This document shows positions 25,241-34,998 of a stretch of DNA of 64,000 nucleotides, piece after piece. The notes below the pieces were generated by a model. The model was given only the letters and a program-made list of their open reading frames with translations. It searched no databases and had not been told where the DNA came from. Position 1 is the stretch's first letter. Each line of letters begins with the position of its first letter. The position numbers and the translations under genes are program-made. Where the stretch lies: contig CALUKD010000009.1 of NCBI GenBank assembly GCA_944321125.1, forward strand, positions 44,347-108,346, written 5' to 3'. The DNA comes from Candidatus Butyricimonas faecavium (GTDB lineage: Bacteria > Bacteroidota > Bacteroidia > Bacteroidales > Marinifilaceae).

Positions 25241-25761
25241 TTTGAAAAAATTAATGATAAAGGAAATATTTCTGTTTAAATATTTTGCACAACCATAGAA
25301 GTGTATTATATTTACGTCTGATAAAACATTATTATAAAGTTTTAGTCTTGTGGATGATTTTCTGTTAACCACCGAAAGGTGCGAGTAAAATCAAGGAATT
25401 TAATTTTAAAGCCGTGATATTTACGGGGAATGCATAGCTTTTTGAATTATAGGACTTGTTTAGGATGTTGAATGTAACAAGCATACAGAATGCTGATTAT
25501 TAATCGAATAAAGGACTATGAAAAAAATGACAATCGTTCTCCGTATATTTTTTGTTATTGATATTTAATTGTGATCATTATTTTTTGACTTTTCTAGCAA
25601 GCTACATTCTCTCTATATTTAGAAAGATAACTAATTGATTTTAAATACATAAATATAATGATGATGACCATATATTTATCAAAAAAGGAGAGTTGTCCTA
25701 TAGTGTGGCAACTTGACAACTCTCCGGCTAATTAATAATTAATTAACTTAATATCAAAGTT
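25241..25761. promoter_or_regulatory. 520-bp divergent regulatory region between XRE and SusC genes
   Basis: No convincing gene is seen here. The right end has a strong hairpin: GGAGAGTTGTC (25687-25697) pairs with GACAACTCTCC (25715-25725), 11 bp perfect with a 17-nt loop. It is preceded on the plus strand by TCAAAAAA, which on the minus strand makes TTTTTTGA right after the stem, the layout of a minus-strand intrinsic terminator. On the plus strand it would fold in the SusC leader. I saw no clear TAnnTTTG promoter for either gene. Confidence 0.5.
25680..25749 (-). ncRNA. Candidate cis-antisense RNA upstream of the interrupted SusC gene
   Basis: The minus-strand -7 box TAACTTTG (plus CAAAGTTA, 25755-25762) ends on the A of the SusC ATG, exactly as at the other SusC gene. 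A transcript starting near 25748 would end at the 11-bp hairpin 25687-25725 with its minus-strand T-run, giving about 70 nt. The matched layout at two loci supports a real element, but no -33 box was found. Confidence 0.35.
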
Positions 25762-28700
25762 ATGAACAAAAAGCGAAAAAGAAAAATTAATCACGAAGAA
25801 CCTTATTCTGGTTTCTTTAATTCCCAAAAGGCAAAACTCGGAATACCTTTTATTATCACGTGTTTGTCTTCTCTTTGTCTTGTTTGTTGTTTACCGTTTA
25901 CCGTGGAAGCAGAGAAATTGATTAATGTAGTTCAAGTAAATGCTTCTACATTTCGGGCTGATATTGTCATGGAACGGTTTGAGAGAGAAAAGATGATGAA
26001 GCAGGAGAAAAAAGAGGTAGAAATTCGAGGTGTGGTGAAAGATAAAAAAGGAGAATTATTGCCGGGAGTATCTGTTTGGTTAAAAGGTACTACGGTTGGG
26101 GTTGCTACTGACGTAAAAGGTGAATTTAGATTAACGGTTCCGAAACAGGATACAATTATTTTGCAATTTACTTTTGTAGGAATGAAGACAAAAGATGTTG
26201 TCTATAATGAAAAAGTAGGGTTGATGTTAGTAATACTTGAAGATAATGTAACTGAAATGGACGAAGTCGTTGTCACTGGTTACCAAGAGATCAAAAAAGA
26301 AAGGATGACGGGGGCCGTTGAGACGATCACAGCAAAAGATATTGTGAATAAAGGATATACTAGTGTAGAGGAAATATTGAAAGGGACATTGGCAGGTGTG
26401 ACCACGATGAGTTTGTCTGGACGACCGGGGGCTCAAGCTGAAATTAGGATTCGTGGTGTAAATTCATTGACAGGAAGTTCTGACCCGATGTGGATAGTTG
26501 ATGGAATGCCACTTCAGGGAGATGTTCCGGAAATTAGCATGGGAGGAACAGAATTTCAAAAAACGGTTTTAACGAGTGGAATCGGTAACATTGCTCCCGA
26601 TGATATAGAAAGTATAACCGTGCTGAAAGATGCGGCAGCGACGGCTGTTTATGGATCAAGAGCTGCTAACGGGGTGATAGTAATTACGACGAAACGGGGT
26701 ACAGTAGGTAAATCCTACATTAATATACAAGCTTCTTATGCTATGAGTGAAGCTCCTAAAAACCGTTTAAAAATGATGAATTCAAAACAGAAAATTGCTT
26801 TTGAGAGAGGTATATATGCAGATTTTCCTTCATTGAATTTGAGTGGTCGTGTTTATCAATTACTTGATGATGCGGATCAAGGTATCATTTCACGGAAAAA
26901 TGCGGAACTAGAAATGAATAGGTTAAGTAAAATAAATACGAATTGATTTGATGAAATTTTTCGCATGGCTCGTTCACAGAGTTATAATGCGATACTTTCA
27001 GGTGGTACTGAAATTACCCAGTATTATACAAGCCTATTTTACAGTACTCAAGAGGGGATTGTACCTAATAATAAATATGATGCTCTTAGTGGGTCTTTGA
27101 AATTGACTCATGATTTTAATAAATCTTTGCGTGTTATTTTTAATGTATCTACGAGTATTAGGAGTGATCGGAGTACAGCATCCGTGTTAAACCCCTTAAC
27201 CTATGCAACTTTTGCAAATCCCTATGAGCAAGTATATGATGAAAACGGTGATTGGGCGTACGATAGAAGTTACACGAAAGTCCTTAGTAGATTAAAAGAC
27301 GGTTATAAGTATGATGTGAATATTATAAAGGACCTGAATGAGAATACATCAAAAACGAGATATTTGAGCAGTCAGATTAATCTTAAATTGGAATATAAAA
27401 TTATAGAAGGTTTAATGGCATCCATCATGGGAATTTATTCAAATTCAAGTTCTCATTATAGATCGACACTTAATCCTGGATCGTATTCTTCCAAGTATTC
27501 TTCATGGGTTCAAAGTTTGTATGATGAAAATGAGACTCCTGATTATATGAATAATGGTAAAATAACTGAATCAAATTCTCGTTCAGAGAGTTGGACTGAA
27601 CGATTTCAGTTGACTTATGCCAAGGGTTTTCATGGAGAAGATCATTATGTGAATATACTTGCAGCCCAAGAAGTATCTTCTTCAAAAGGATTTTCCTTTT
27701 CTAGTATGATTCCAGAATGGAGTCCTGTTTATGGAATTGCGACGTATCCTGATTTAAGCGGTATGAAATTAAACTCATCAATGACTCTTGCAAGTTTTGG
27801 TTCACATCGGGAATCGCAAGATCGTAGTGTTTCATTTTTTGTAACTGGTTCGTATAGTTATAAAGATCGTTATATTATGTCGGGCTCTGCACGTTGGGAT
27901 GGAGCGGATATTATTGGTACGGCAAATCGATTTTCTCCTTTGTGGAATGTAAGTGCTAAGTGGAATATTCATAATGAATCATTTATGGGAAATTTGCCAT
28001 TATTTAATCAATTGGCATTTAGATTCTCTTATGGTTATACGGGAAGTATAGATCGCAATGCTTTGCCATTTTCAAGGCTTGTAATGTATCGGACTAATTA
28101 TGTTTACGATGGAATTAAAACTGTTGATGAATATGTGGCAGCAAATCCCTCAATCAAGTGGCAGCGTACTCAAGATCGAAGTTTTGGTCTGGATGTCTCG
28201 ATGTTTCATAATAGACTGAATGTAGTTATTAATTATTATAATAATGTTACTCGTGACCTACTAGATACTAAATATTTACCCTCTTCCACAGGTTTCAGAA
28301 GTATTGTTGCGAATGTGGCTTCGTTAAGAAATCGAGGATGGGAATTTAGCTTGAAAACGTTGAATATTAGGACTGCTGATTTTAATTGGATAACATCCTT
28401 TAATTTCTCAACGAATAAAAATGTGGTATTAGATACTTATTATCAAAGCTTGGAGGAGATTTCTGTCAATACTAATTCTACTATGGAAAGTATGTATAAT
28501 TTGTATGTTAAAGGAGAAAATGTAAATTCTTTTTACGGGTATCGTTATGCCGGGGTTGACCCTGCTACGGGAGGAGCTTTAGCCTATGTAGACGGTTTTG
28601 ATAAAAATGGTAATAGATTGGGGAGTTTGTATAAGGACGGACGTTATGTGATCAATATGGATAATAGCGAAATAACTACAACAGAGTTACATGCAGCTCG

Positions 28701-29196
28701 TGAATGTTTAGGAGTGAGTCATCCTCCTTATACAGGAGGGTTTAGTACTTCTTTTACTTACAAGCGATTAAATTTGTCTGCTAGTTTCACATTTATGGGT
28801 GGACATAAAATTCGTTCATTTCAATCATACACATCTAATGGCAATGTTTATGCTTCTTCAAAAAATGTTCTTGCCATGGAGTTGAATCGTTGGAGAAAAC
28901 CGGGAGACATAACGGATGTTCCCAAATATGAAACGTCAAGGACTTCTTATTTATATGATATATATGATTTTAGGTTTGAAAACGGAGCTTTTTTGAAGTG
29001 TAATAATGTTTCTTTTGGGTATAATGTTTCAGGGCAATTGTGTCAATTATTACATATTTCTCGTGCTCGTTTTAATTTTAATTTATCCAATTTATTCACG
29101 TTGACTAAATATAGGGGAATAGATCCGGAAAACAAGGGGGCTTTTGGTTATCCGAGTGCAAAGAGATACAATTTCACGCTTTCTATTGGAATTTAA
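25762..29196 (+). pseudogene. SusC/RagA-family TonB-dependent transporter interrupted by one in-frame TGA
   Basis: A single reading frame of 1144 codons is broken only by TGA at 26944-26946; both halves are in the same frame, so this is a nonsense change and not a frameshift. The 5' part (394 codons) has the signal region, a carboxypeptidase-like domain (about 86-160: LLPGVSVWLKGTTVGVATD) and the plug (IRIRGVNSLTGSSDPMWIVD, SITVLKDAAATAVYGSRAAN). The 3' part (from 26947) supplies the barrel and a typical end (YNFTLSIGI). The paralog at 16123 reads NNTDWFDILFR at the same place where this reads INTN-stop-FDEIFR, so TGG (Trp) has become TGA. Unlike the paralog it has no STN domain. It may be a recent pseudogene, a sequencing error, or read through. 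Confidence 0.9.
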
Positions 29197-29208
29197 AAAG
29201 AGATGGTT

Positions 29209-30720
29209 ATGAAAAAGATTTTATTATTGGTATTGGTAATTACTTTTTTGTGTAGTGCATGTAAAGATTTTTTGAATATGCCTCCTAAAAATGTAAAAGT
29301 TGTTTACACCACCGAGGATGTTAAAGAGGCGATGAGTTTGTTTTTATATGGGACTCTGAATTCCAATGCTGCTACTGGGACAGCAAATACATTGAATAAT
29401 CTTGTTTATTTTGGGGGAGGAAGAATACAGTTTCCTTTCTCCCGTTATGTAAATGTGGCATCAGCGATGTGTTCGGATGATATCGATATGGTTGGTTTTA
29501 TTAATGAGAATCAAGATCGGCCTGACCGAGGGGGATATTCTTATGAATCGGAATATCAAGAAATAAAAAAATGGGAAGGGTATTCTTTTTCAGAAACAAT
29601 ATGGAGGGGAGTTTATTTATGTGTGGGATATTTGAATATGGTTTTAAAAGATTTAAGTAATGTGCCGGATTATGATAAAGTGGAATATGAAAGGATTGCG
29701 GGAGAGGCTCGTATTATCAGGGCTTATTATCTTTTAAGATTAAATCAGCTTTTCGCTCCTTATGATAATAACGATTTGGGTATTCCGATTAATTTTGATG
29801 TGGATGACATAAAAGGTGGTTCGAGACTGAAGCAGACAGAGGTTTATAAAATTTTGTTTAGTGAATTAAATGATGTGCTTGATTATGAAACTATTCCTAA
29901 AGACTCTTGGAATATTTTTTATAATAAGAAAATTATTTATGCCATTTTAGCTCAAGCGTATCAGTTTAAAGCTGGTTCTGCGGCAGGAGAAAAAGAGGAT
30001 TGGAATAAAGCGGAAAGCTATGCTCGGGAAGCTCGGGATGGAAGAAGGGTCGAGAATACTGTTGAAGAACAAAAAGAATTGAATTACGTCCCAGAAGATC
30101 GTACTGTTAATAAACCTCATCCTTTTGCTTTGTTACGCTTTTCTCTTTTAGGGGATGGGAGAAATGGTTATGCTCCTTGGGGTACAATTAGTTTTCCTCA
30201 ACAAAAACCTGTTGATGAGTTGTTTGAGATGTATGATGCAGAAGATATTCGAGTTGCTGCTTTTTTTAATATAGTAGATGGAAAACCTTATTTTGTAAAA
30301 TTGCAAAGTATTGGAAATGTGGATTATTGTAATGAAACACATCCTTTGTTTCGAATATCTGATTTATTATTAATAGAGGCAGAAGCGAAAATTCATCAAG
30401 GAAACGAGGAAGAGGCTAGAATGTTATTGGATGAATTTAAAAGAAGTAAAATTCCTAATTATGAAGGAAATTTCGAGGGAGATGTGTTAACAGAAATATT
30501 GAAAGAACGTCGTAAGGAATTTGTACTTGAGGAGCAGATGCGATGGTTGGATATGAAACGTTTGGGGGTATCCGTTTCTAGAGAAGCTAGTGATGAAGAA
30601 TCTTTGGGATTAAAACTTTACACGTTGGATGCTAATGATTACAGGTATGCGTTACCGATACCGCTTGATTCTGAATTGCAATATAATAATATCTTACAAA
30701 ATCCGGGTTGGAAATATTAA
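29209..30720 (+). CDS. SusD/RagB-family substrate-binding lipoprotein
   Basis: This is a 503-residue surface lipoprotein: MKKILLLVLVITFLCSAC lipobox and mature CKDFLNMPPKN. SusD landmarks: GEARIIRAYYLLRLNQLFAP followed by YDNNDLGIPINF, KIIYAILAQAYQFKAG, and the C-terminal EILKERRKEFVLEEQMRWLD. The ATG at 29209 is preferred over one at 29203. It lies 12 bp after the SusC stop and would be its partner. The gene is intact although the SusC partner carries a stop codon, which suggests the SusC change is recent or tolerated. Confidence 0.92.
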   Translation: MKKILLLVLVITFLCSACKDFLNMPPKNVKVVYTTEDVKEAMSLFLYGTLNSNAATGTANTLNNLVYFGGGRIQFPFSRYVNVASAMCSDDIDMVGFINENQDRPDRGGYSYESEYQEIKKWEGYSFSETIWRGVYLCVGYLNMVLKDLSNVPDYDKVEYERIAGEARIIRAYYLLRLNQLFAPYDNNDLGIPINFDVDDIKGGSRLKQTEVYKILFSELNDVLDYETIPKDSWNIFYNKKIIYAILAQAYQFKAGSAAGEKEDWNKAESYAREARDGRRVENTVEEQKELNYVPEDRTVNKPHPFALLRFSLLGDGRNGYAPWGTISFPQQKPVDELFEMYDAEDIRVAAFFNIVDGKPYFVKLQSIGNVDYCNETHPLFRISDLLLIEAEAKIHQGNEEEARMLLDEFKRSKIPNYEGNFEGDVLTEILKERRKEFVLEEQMRWLDMKRLGVSVSREASDEESLGLKLYTLDANDYRYALPIPLDSELQYNNILQNPGWKY

Positions 30721-30739
30721 TGGTATAAATGAAATCAGT

Positions 30740-32104
30740 ATGAAAAATGTATTTAAATATTTAGTTGTTCTACTCCTTTTATGGGGGTGCGAAAAAGAAA
30801 AGACAATAGTACTTGATTTGGGTGCAACGAAAGATGAAATTTATAGAATAGAATTGAGGGCGGATCATAATACTCTTTTGTCCAACGGGATTGCCAAGAT
30901 GGAATTTTACCCTGTGGTATATGGTAAAAAAACAGTAGACCATTATAATAAAAATGATGAAGAAGAATATATTGCAGAAAAAATAGAGGTAGAATATTTG
31001 ATCCCTAATGATATTTTACCGGGGAACTACGTGAAAATATATGATTCCAATGGACATGAAGTAGATGATAATATCTATTCGGCAGAAGGAGATGTTCCCG
31101 GAAGTATTATCGAGTTTTATGCAAAGGCGGGAGAGATTGAGAGTAATAGGTTATCGGTAGCGGTTCGGGCTTTACCGGATGAGTCTTATGAAGAGTTGGT
31201 TATTCCAGTAATTTTTCATTTTCTGTTGCCTCCGGCAATTACAGGGCCAACATTTGATGTATCAGTAGAGTATTTGGAAAATGTTCTACAAAGGATGAAT
31301 GATGTGTTTAATCGGCGTATAACTTCTGACCCAAACGGTGGTAATGCCAAAATAACCTTTAAGTTGGCATTATACAATGAGGCGGGAATTCGTTTACAAG
31401 AGGCTGGTAAGCATATTGTACAGCTTTCTCAAAGCAATATGTCTTTGATTGGAAGCTATGCAGACCAAAATAGTAGTTCTTTAAGTGTTGCTTATAATAA
31501 ATTTATCATTCGGTATCGTAGCTCATTTTTATGGGATCCGAATAAGTATCTGAATATTTGGGTTGCGAGAAAATCAGGAGGAGGTGATTATTATGATCTT
31601 GCAGCGTATCAAAGTGAATATCCGAAAGTGATTCATTCGGATTATGCTTTAGAACCTATTCCGGGATTGGAAAATATTACTGTAGTAAATAGTTATGAAT
31701 CGTCAGATGTTAGTGATTGTTTGGAGGTGGGTGTAATATTAAATTATGATTCCTTTTTGAGTCCTTCAACTAACTATTCACTGGCAAAAATTATAGGACG
31801 ATATTGCGGTTTGTTTTACACGGATCAAGATAATAATAACAAGTTTGTTGACGGTGATAATGATTTTTGTACGGACACGTACTTTTATTATAGTGGTTAC
31901 AATACTGGTATATTTAAAAATAATCGTCTGTATAGGGAGGATGAAGATGCGGCGTACGAGTGGTTTACTTCATTTAATGTGATGGATAATTATAGTCGTA
32001 AGAATTCAATTTCTGTAGATCAAGCTTTACGGATACGGCATGTGTTGAAAGCTTGTCCTTCCCGCTGGGCATATAAATCAGACTGGGCTTTTATTGGAAA
32101 ATAG
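30740..32104 (+). CDS. Metalloproteinase-like lipoprotein (BF0631/M43-like) with all zinc ligands replaced
   Basis: This is a 454-residue lipoprotein (start 30740, lipobox LLLWGC, mature CEKEKTIV). An Ig-like N-terminal region (about 25-150) precedes a domain resembling the zinc-dependent metalloproteinase lipoproteins of Bacteroides (BF0631 type) and pappalysin-like M43 peptidases: ELVIPVIFHFLLPP, VEYLENVLQRMNDVFNRR, and DNDFCTDTYFYY. Active members have HExxHxxGLxH; the aligned segment here is AKIIGRYCGLFYTD. The three His become Lys, Arg and Tyr, and Glu becomes Ile. It is therefore almost certainly not a zinc protease. It is the last gene of the third SusC/D operon, 19 bp after SusD. Confidence 0.72.
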   Translation: MKNVFKYLVVLLLLWGCEKEKTIVLDLGATKDEIYRIELRADHNTLLSNGIAKMEFYPVVYGKKTVDHYNKNDEEEYIAEKIEVEYLIPNDILPGNYVKIYDSNGHEVDDNIYSAEGDVPGSIIEFYAKAGEIESNRLSVAVRALPDESYEELVIPVIFHFLLPPAITGPTFDVSVEYLENVLQRMNDVFNRRITSDPNGGNAKITFKLALYNEAGIRLQEAGKHIVQLSQSNMSLIGSYADQNSSSLSVAYNKFIIRYRSSFLWDPNKYLNIWVARKSGGGDYYDLAAYQSEYPKVIHSDYALEPIPGLENITVVNSYESSDVSDCLEVGVILNYDSFLSPSTNYSLAKIIGRYCGLFYTDQDNNNKFVDGDNDFCTDTYFYYSGYNTGIFKNNRLYREDEDAAYEWFTSFNVMDNYSRKNSISVDQALRIRHVLKACPSRWAYKSDWAFIGK

Positions 32105-32412
32105 CGCATGATGCTTGATTCTTTTATCTGTTACTATCTGTTATCAAATAAAGGAAGGATAAATACATGAGGTAATCATCAGATAATCATAGAGCAAAGG
32201 CCTATCAACTTCGGTACAAAGACGTTCACGAACGTCTTTGTACCGAAGTTGATTCGAAGTTGATACGTCTTTGATCCCTAAGAACATCGAATATTCAACG
32301 GGTAAACACCGTGTATTGTCCTAAATAAGTTTACTGTGAAACCAAGTAAACCTAGATCAGAATTGCCCAGAATGTATTTTACTGTAAAGTGGCATATAAT
32401 TGCTTTAAGTTT
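32105..32412. other. Gap between convergent genes with a large inverted repeat
   Basis: No gene is seen. The notable content is the 24-bp perfect inverted repeat at 32205-32254 with a partial third copy to its right, plus a small hairpin (GTTTACT 32329-32335 with AGTAAAC 32345-32351). Either could end transcription from the SusC/D operon or from murF-alr. Confidence 0.6.
32205..32254. repeat. Perfect 24-bp inverted repeat with 2-nt spacer
   Basis: The left arm 32205-32228 starts ATCAACTTCGGTACAAAG; the right arm 32231-32254 is its exact reverse complement, separated by AC. A further partial direct copy of the right arm end (CGAAGTTGAT then ACGTCTTTGA, with the blocks in swapped order) follows at 32256-32275. 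No T-tract follows the stem. Confidence 0.85.
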
Positions 32413-34845
32413 TTATTCTTTATAATACACCCGTTTCACGCGGAAGGAGACGCTTGTAAGAACTTCATACGGAATAGTCCCCAGTTGTTCTGCAAGTTCG
32501 GAGACCGGAATGTGTTTTCCGAAAATCTCTACTTCGTCCCCGATTGCGGCATCAGTATCCGTAATGTCAATCATGCAAGTATCCATGCAGATATTACCTA
32601 TAATCGGAACTCGTTTCCCTTTGACGAAGACATTGCCGACACGATTGCTCAGGTGGCGGTTTAGTCCGTCTGCATACCCCACGGGGATCACGGCGATCCG
32701 GGAAGGACGTGTCGTGTAACTTTTACGTCCGTACCCGATGGATTGGCCTTCGGGTACATTGCGGATGGAGGAAATATAGGTTTTAAAACTGCTTACGGCT
32801 TGAAGTTGAGCGTTTGCAGCACTGATGCCATGTAATCCGATACCGAGACGAACCATGTCGAAGTGGTATTGCGGGAATCGTTCAATTCCGGCAGAGTTTA
32901 AGATGTGTCGCCAGATTTTATAATTGAATTGGGACTGAATGCGTTTGGTCATGCGTTCAAACAAGTGAATTTGTTCTAGAGTGAATTCATCATGCTTAGC
33001 TTCGTCACTTCCCGCAAGATGAGAAAACATGGAACGGATGTACACGGAACGTTCGGTTGTGAAAAATTCCAGTAATTGCGGAATGTCCTGTTCATCAAAA
33101 CCGGAACGGTTCATGCCGGTATTCAGTTTGATATGTACCGGGAAACGTTTGATCCCATGTTTATGCAGTGCTTGATTAAAGTCTTTTAAAATGTCTAAAG
33201 CATAGATTTCCGGTTCCAAATTGAACATGATCATGTTGTCAAAAGCTTCTCGTTCCGGATTCATGACGGCTATCGGGATGGTGATTCCTGCGGCACGCAG
33301 TTCGATTCCCTCGTCGGCAAAAGCAACCATGAGATAATCTACCCGGTGATATTGTAGTAAGGAGGCGATTTCCCGGGAGCCGCTACCGTAAGAGAAAGCT
33401 TTTACCATAACGGCTATATGGGCGTCGGTCAATGACCGGAAATGATTTAGGTTGTATACCATAGCATCTAGGTCGACTTCCAGTATGGTGCTGTGGGACT
33501 GCTTTTGCAGGAATCCGGCAATATATTCGAATTGGAAAGCCCGTGCGCCTTTGATCAGTATGATTTGGTTTTTGAAATTCTCTCGGTCCTCTTGGCGGAG
33601 AAAATGTTCCGTATCTTCGTAGAAACGGGAATTGGGTGCAAAATCGTGCCGATGTTCACTCAAATGTTTACCAATACCGATAAACAAAGAGATGTTTGCT
33701 TGTCGGAGGGTTTCCGCGATAGACGGGTAAAGATCACTTCCGGCTTTTCCCGTGTCCATGAAATCGGAAAGGATGACAACCCGTTCTTTTGAAAGATCCT
33801 GCGTTGCCAATATGTTCAGCGCTAGTTGAAACGAGGAGGGGTCCGAATTGTAATAGTCATTCACGAGCGTGCAATTGTTGATGCCATCTTTGATCTCAAG
33901 GCGCATGGCTATGGCAGAAAGTTGTTGCACGCGTGAATAAATTGTATCCGGAGAGTATTGTTTCAACAACATTGTGCTGACAACATTCATACAGTTCTCG
34001 AATGATGCGATGTCCGCGAAAGGAATGTCCAGCCTAAAAATTGTACCGTTATACGTGATTTGTACTTCCCGGTGTCCTCTGGATATGTTTAGTGTTTTTA
34101 CTTGAATGTGAGCATTTTTATCTTCGCCCCAAAGTAAGCATGACGTGGTGGGAGGTAATAGTGTTTTGATGTATTCCATGGACTCGCCCGATTGCCCGAT
34201 CACCCAAAGGCAGGAAGTGAAAAGTTGGGCTTTCTCGGCTAATTTTTCTTTCATGGATGCAAAGTTTTCACCATGTGCATCCCCAAGATGGGTGAAAATT
34301 CCCATCGTTGGCCGAATCATTTGTTGCAGGCGTTGCATTTCCCCTTTTTGGGATATTCCCGCCTCGATGATGGCAATTTCGGTATTGGCCTCTATTCCCA
34401 ATAGAGATAGCGGGACTCCCACTTGAGAGTTGTAACTCCGGGGACTCCGGTAAATCAGGAATTCCTTTGACATGAGCTGGTATAGCCATTCTTTTACGAC
34501 GGTTTTTCCATTACTTCCGGTAATTCCGATGACTTCCGCGTTGATTTGTTGACGATGGTGGGCTGCCAGTTTTTGCAAGGCCGTTAATACGTTTTCAACG
34601 ATGATCAGGTTGGCTTCTGTCAATTGTTTGAATTCTTCCCGGAATTCACTGATAACAAACGCCCGAACCCCATCAGAGTATAGGGTACGGATGTAATCGT
34701 GTCCGTTATGATTATTGCCTGTTAAAGCAAAAAATAGAGTGTGTTCGGGCGTGACGACAGAGCGGCTGTCGATGCTATATTCCGTGATTTCTACGGGTAT
34801 CCCGCTATGTAAAGTACCGTTAATAATTTCGGCGATCTCGTTCAT
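32413..34845 (-). CDS. murF-alr: Bifunctional UDP-MurNAc-tripeptide:D-Ala-D-Ala ligase / alanine racemase
   Basis: This is an 810-residue cytoplasmic fusion characteristic of Bacteroidales. The MurF half (about 1-440) adds D-Ala-D-Ala to UDP-MurNAc-tripeptide; it has P-loop GITGSNGKTVVKEW (108-121), then EAGISQKGEMQRL and a C-terminal VNDYYNSDPSSFQLAL. The alanine racemase half (about 450-810) makes the D-Ala it needs; it begins LEVDLDAMVYNLNHFR, and the PLP lysine is in VMVKAFSYGSG (Lys about 482). Later motifs are HIKLNTGMNRSGF, MVRLGIGLHGI and AVIPVGYADGLNRHLSN. All key residues appear intact. A -7 box lies at 34921-34928. The gene stands alone between the SusC/D locus and cls. Confidence 0.95.
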   Translation of the reverse strand: MNEIAEIINGTLHSGIPVEITEYSIDSRSVVTPEHTLFFALTGNNHNGHDYIRTLYSDGVRAFVISEFREEFKQLTEANLIIVENVLTALQKLAAHHRQQINAEVIGITGSNGKTVVKEWLYQLMSKEFLIYRSPRSYNSQVGVPLSLLGIEANTEIAIIEAGISQKGEMQRLQQMIRPTMGIFTHLGDAHGENFASMKEKLAEKAQLFTSCLWVIGQSGESMEYIKTLLPPTTSCLLWGEDKNAHIQVKTLNISRGHREVQITYNGTIFRLDIPFADIASFENCMNVVSTMLLKQYSPDTIYSRVQQLSAIAMRLEIKDGINNCTLVNDYYNSDPSSFQLALNILATQDLSKERVVILSDFMDTGKAGSDLYPSIAETLRQANISLFIGIGKHLSEHRHDFAPNSRFYEDTEHFLRQEDRENFKNQIILIKGARAFQFEYIAGFLQKQSHSTILEVDLDAMVYNLNHFRSLTDAHIAVMVKAFSYGSGSREIASLLQYHRVDYLMVAFADEGIELRAAGITIPIAVMNPEREAFDNMIMFNLEPEIYALDILKDFNQALHKHGIKRFPVHIKLNTGMNRSGFDEQDIPQLLEFFTTERSVYIRSMFSHLAGSDEAKHDEFTLEQIHLFERMTKRIQSQFNYKIWRHILNSAGIERFPQYHFDMVRLGIGLHGISAANAQLQAVSSFKTYISSIRNVPEGQSIGYGRKSYTTRPSRIAVIPVGYADGLNRHLSNRVGNVFVKGKRVPIIGNICMDTCMIDITDTDAAIGDEVEIFGKHIPVSELAEQLGTIPYEVLTSVSFRVKRVYYKE

Positions 34846-34847
34846 AA

Positions 34848-34905
34848 TAATTGAAAATTAAAAATTGAAAATTGAAAATGATGAGATTTGCAATTTTCAA
34901 TGATG
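34848..34905. repeat. TTTTCAA-type AT-rich intergenic repeat
   Basis: ATTGAAAATTAAAAATTG, ATTGAAAATG and a later CAATTTTCAATG are copies of a 7-nt unit (TTTTCAA or its complement). Similar arrays sit at 36460-36495 and 46798-46825. Confidence 0.6.
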
Positions 34906-34920
34906 TTGTTTTTACAAAGA

Positions 34921-34928
34921 CAAAACTA
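34921..34928 (-). promoter_or_regulatory. -7 box (TAGTTTTG) for murF-alr
   Basis: CAAAACTA on the plus strand matches TAnnTTTG on the minus strand, about 75 bp upstream of the start at 34845. No -33 element was seen. Confidence 0.4.
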
Positions 34929-34998
34929 CGGATTTTAGGGGTTGGATTTACATGGGGATGAAGAAAATTGTTTTGTAATCGATTTGCAAGGTGACGAG

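Noticed and set aside
26944..26946. TGA as selenocysteine codon
   Set aside because: The paralog has Trp here, TonB-dependent transporters are not selenoproteins, and no Sec machinery is seen in the window.
26900..26970. Frameshift as cause of the split SusC
   Set aside because: Both parts are in the same frame, so a stop codon and not an indel separates them.
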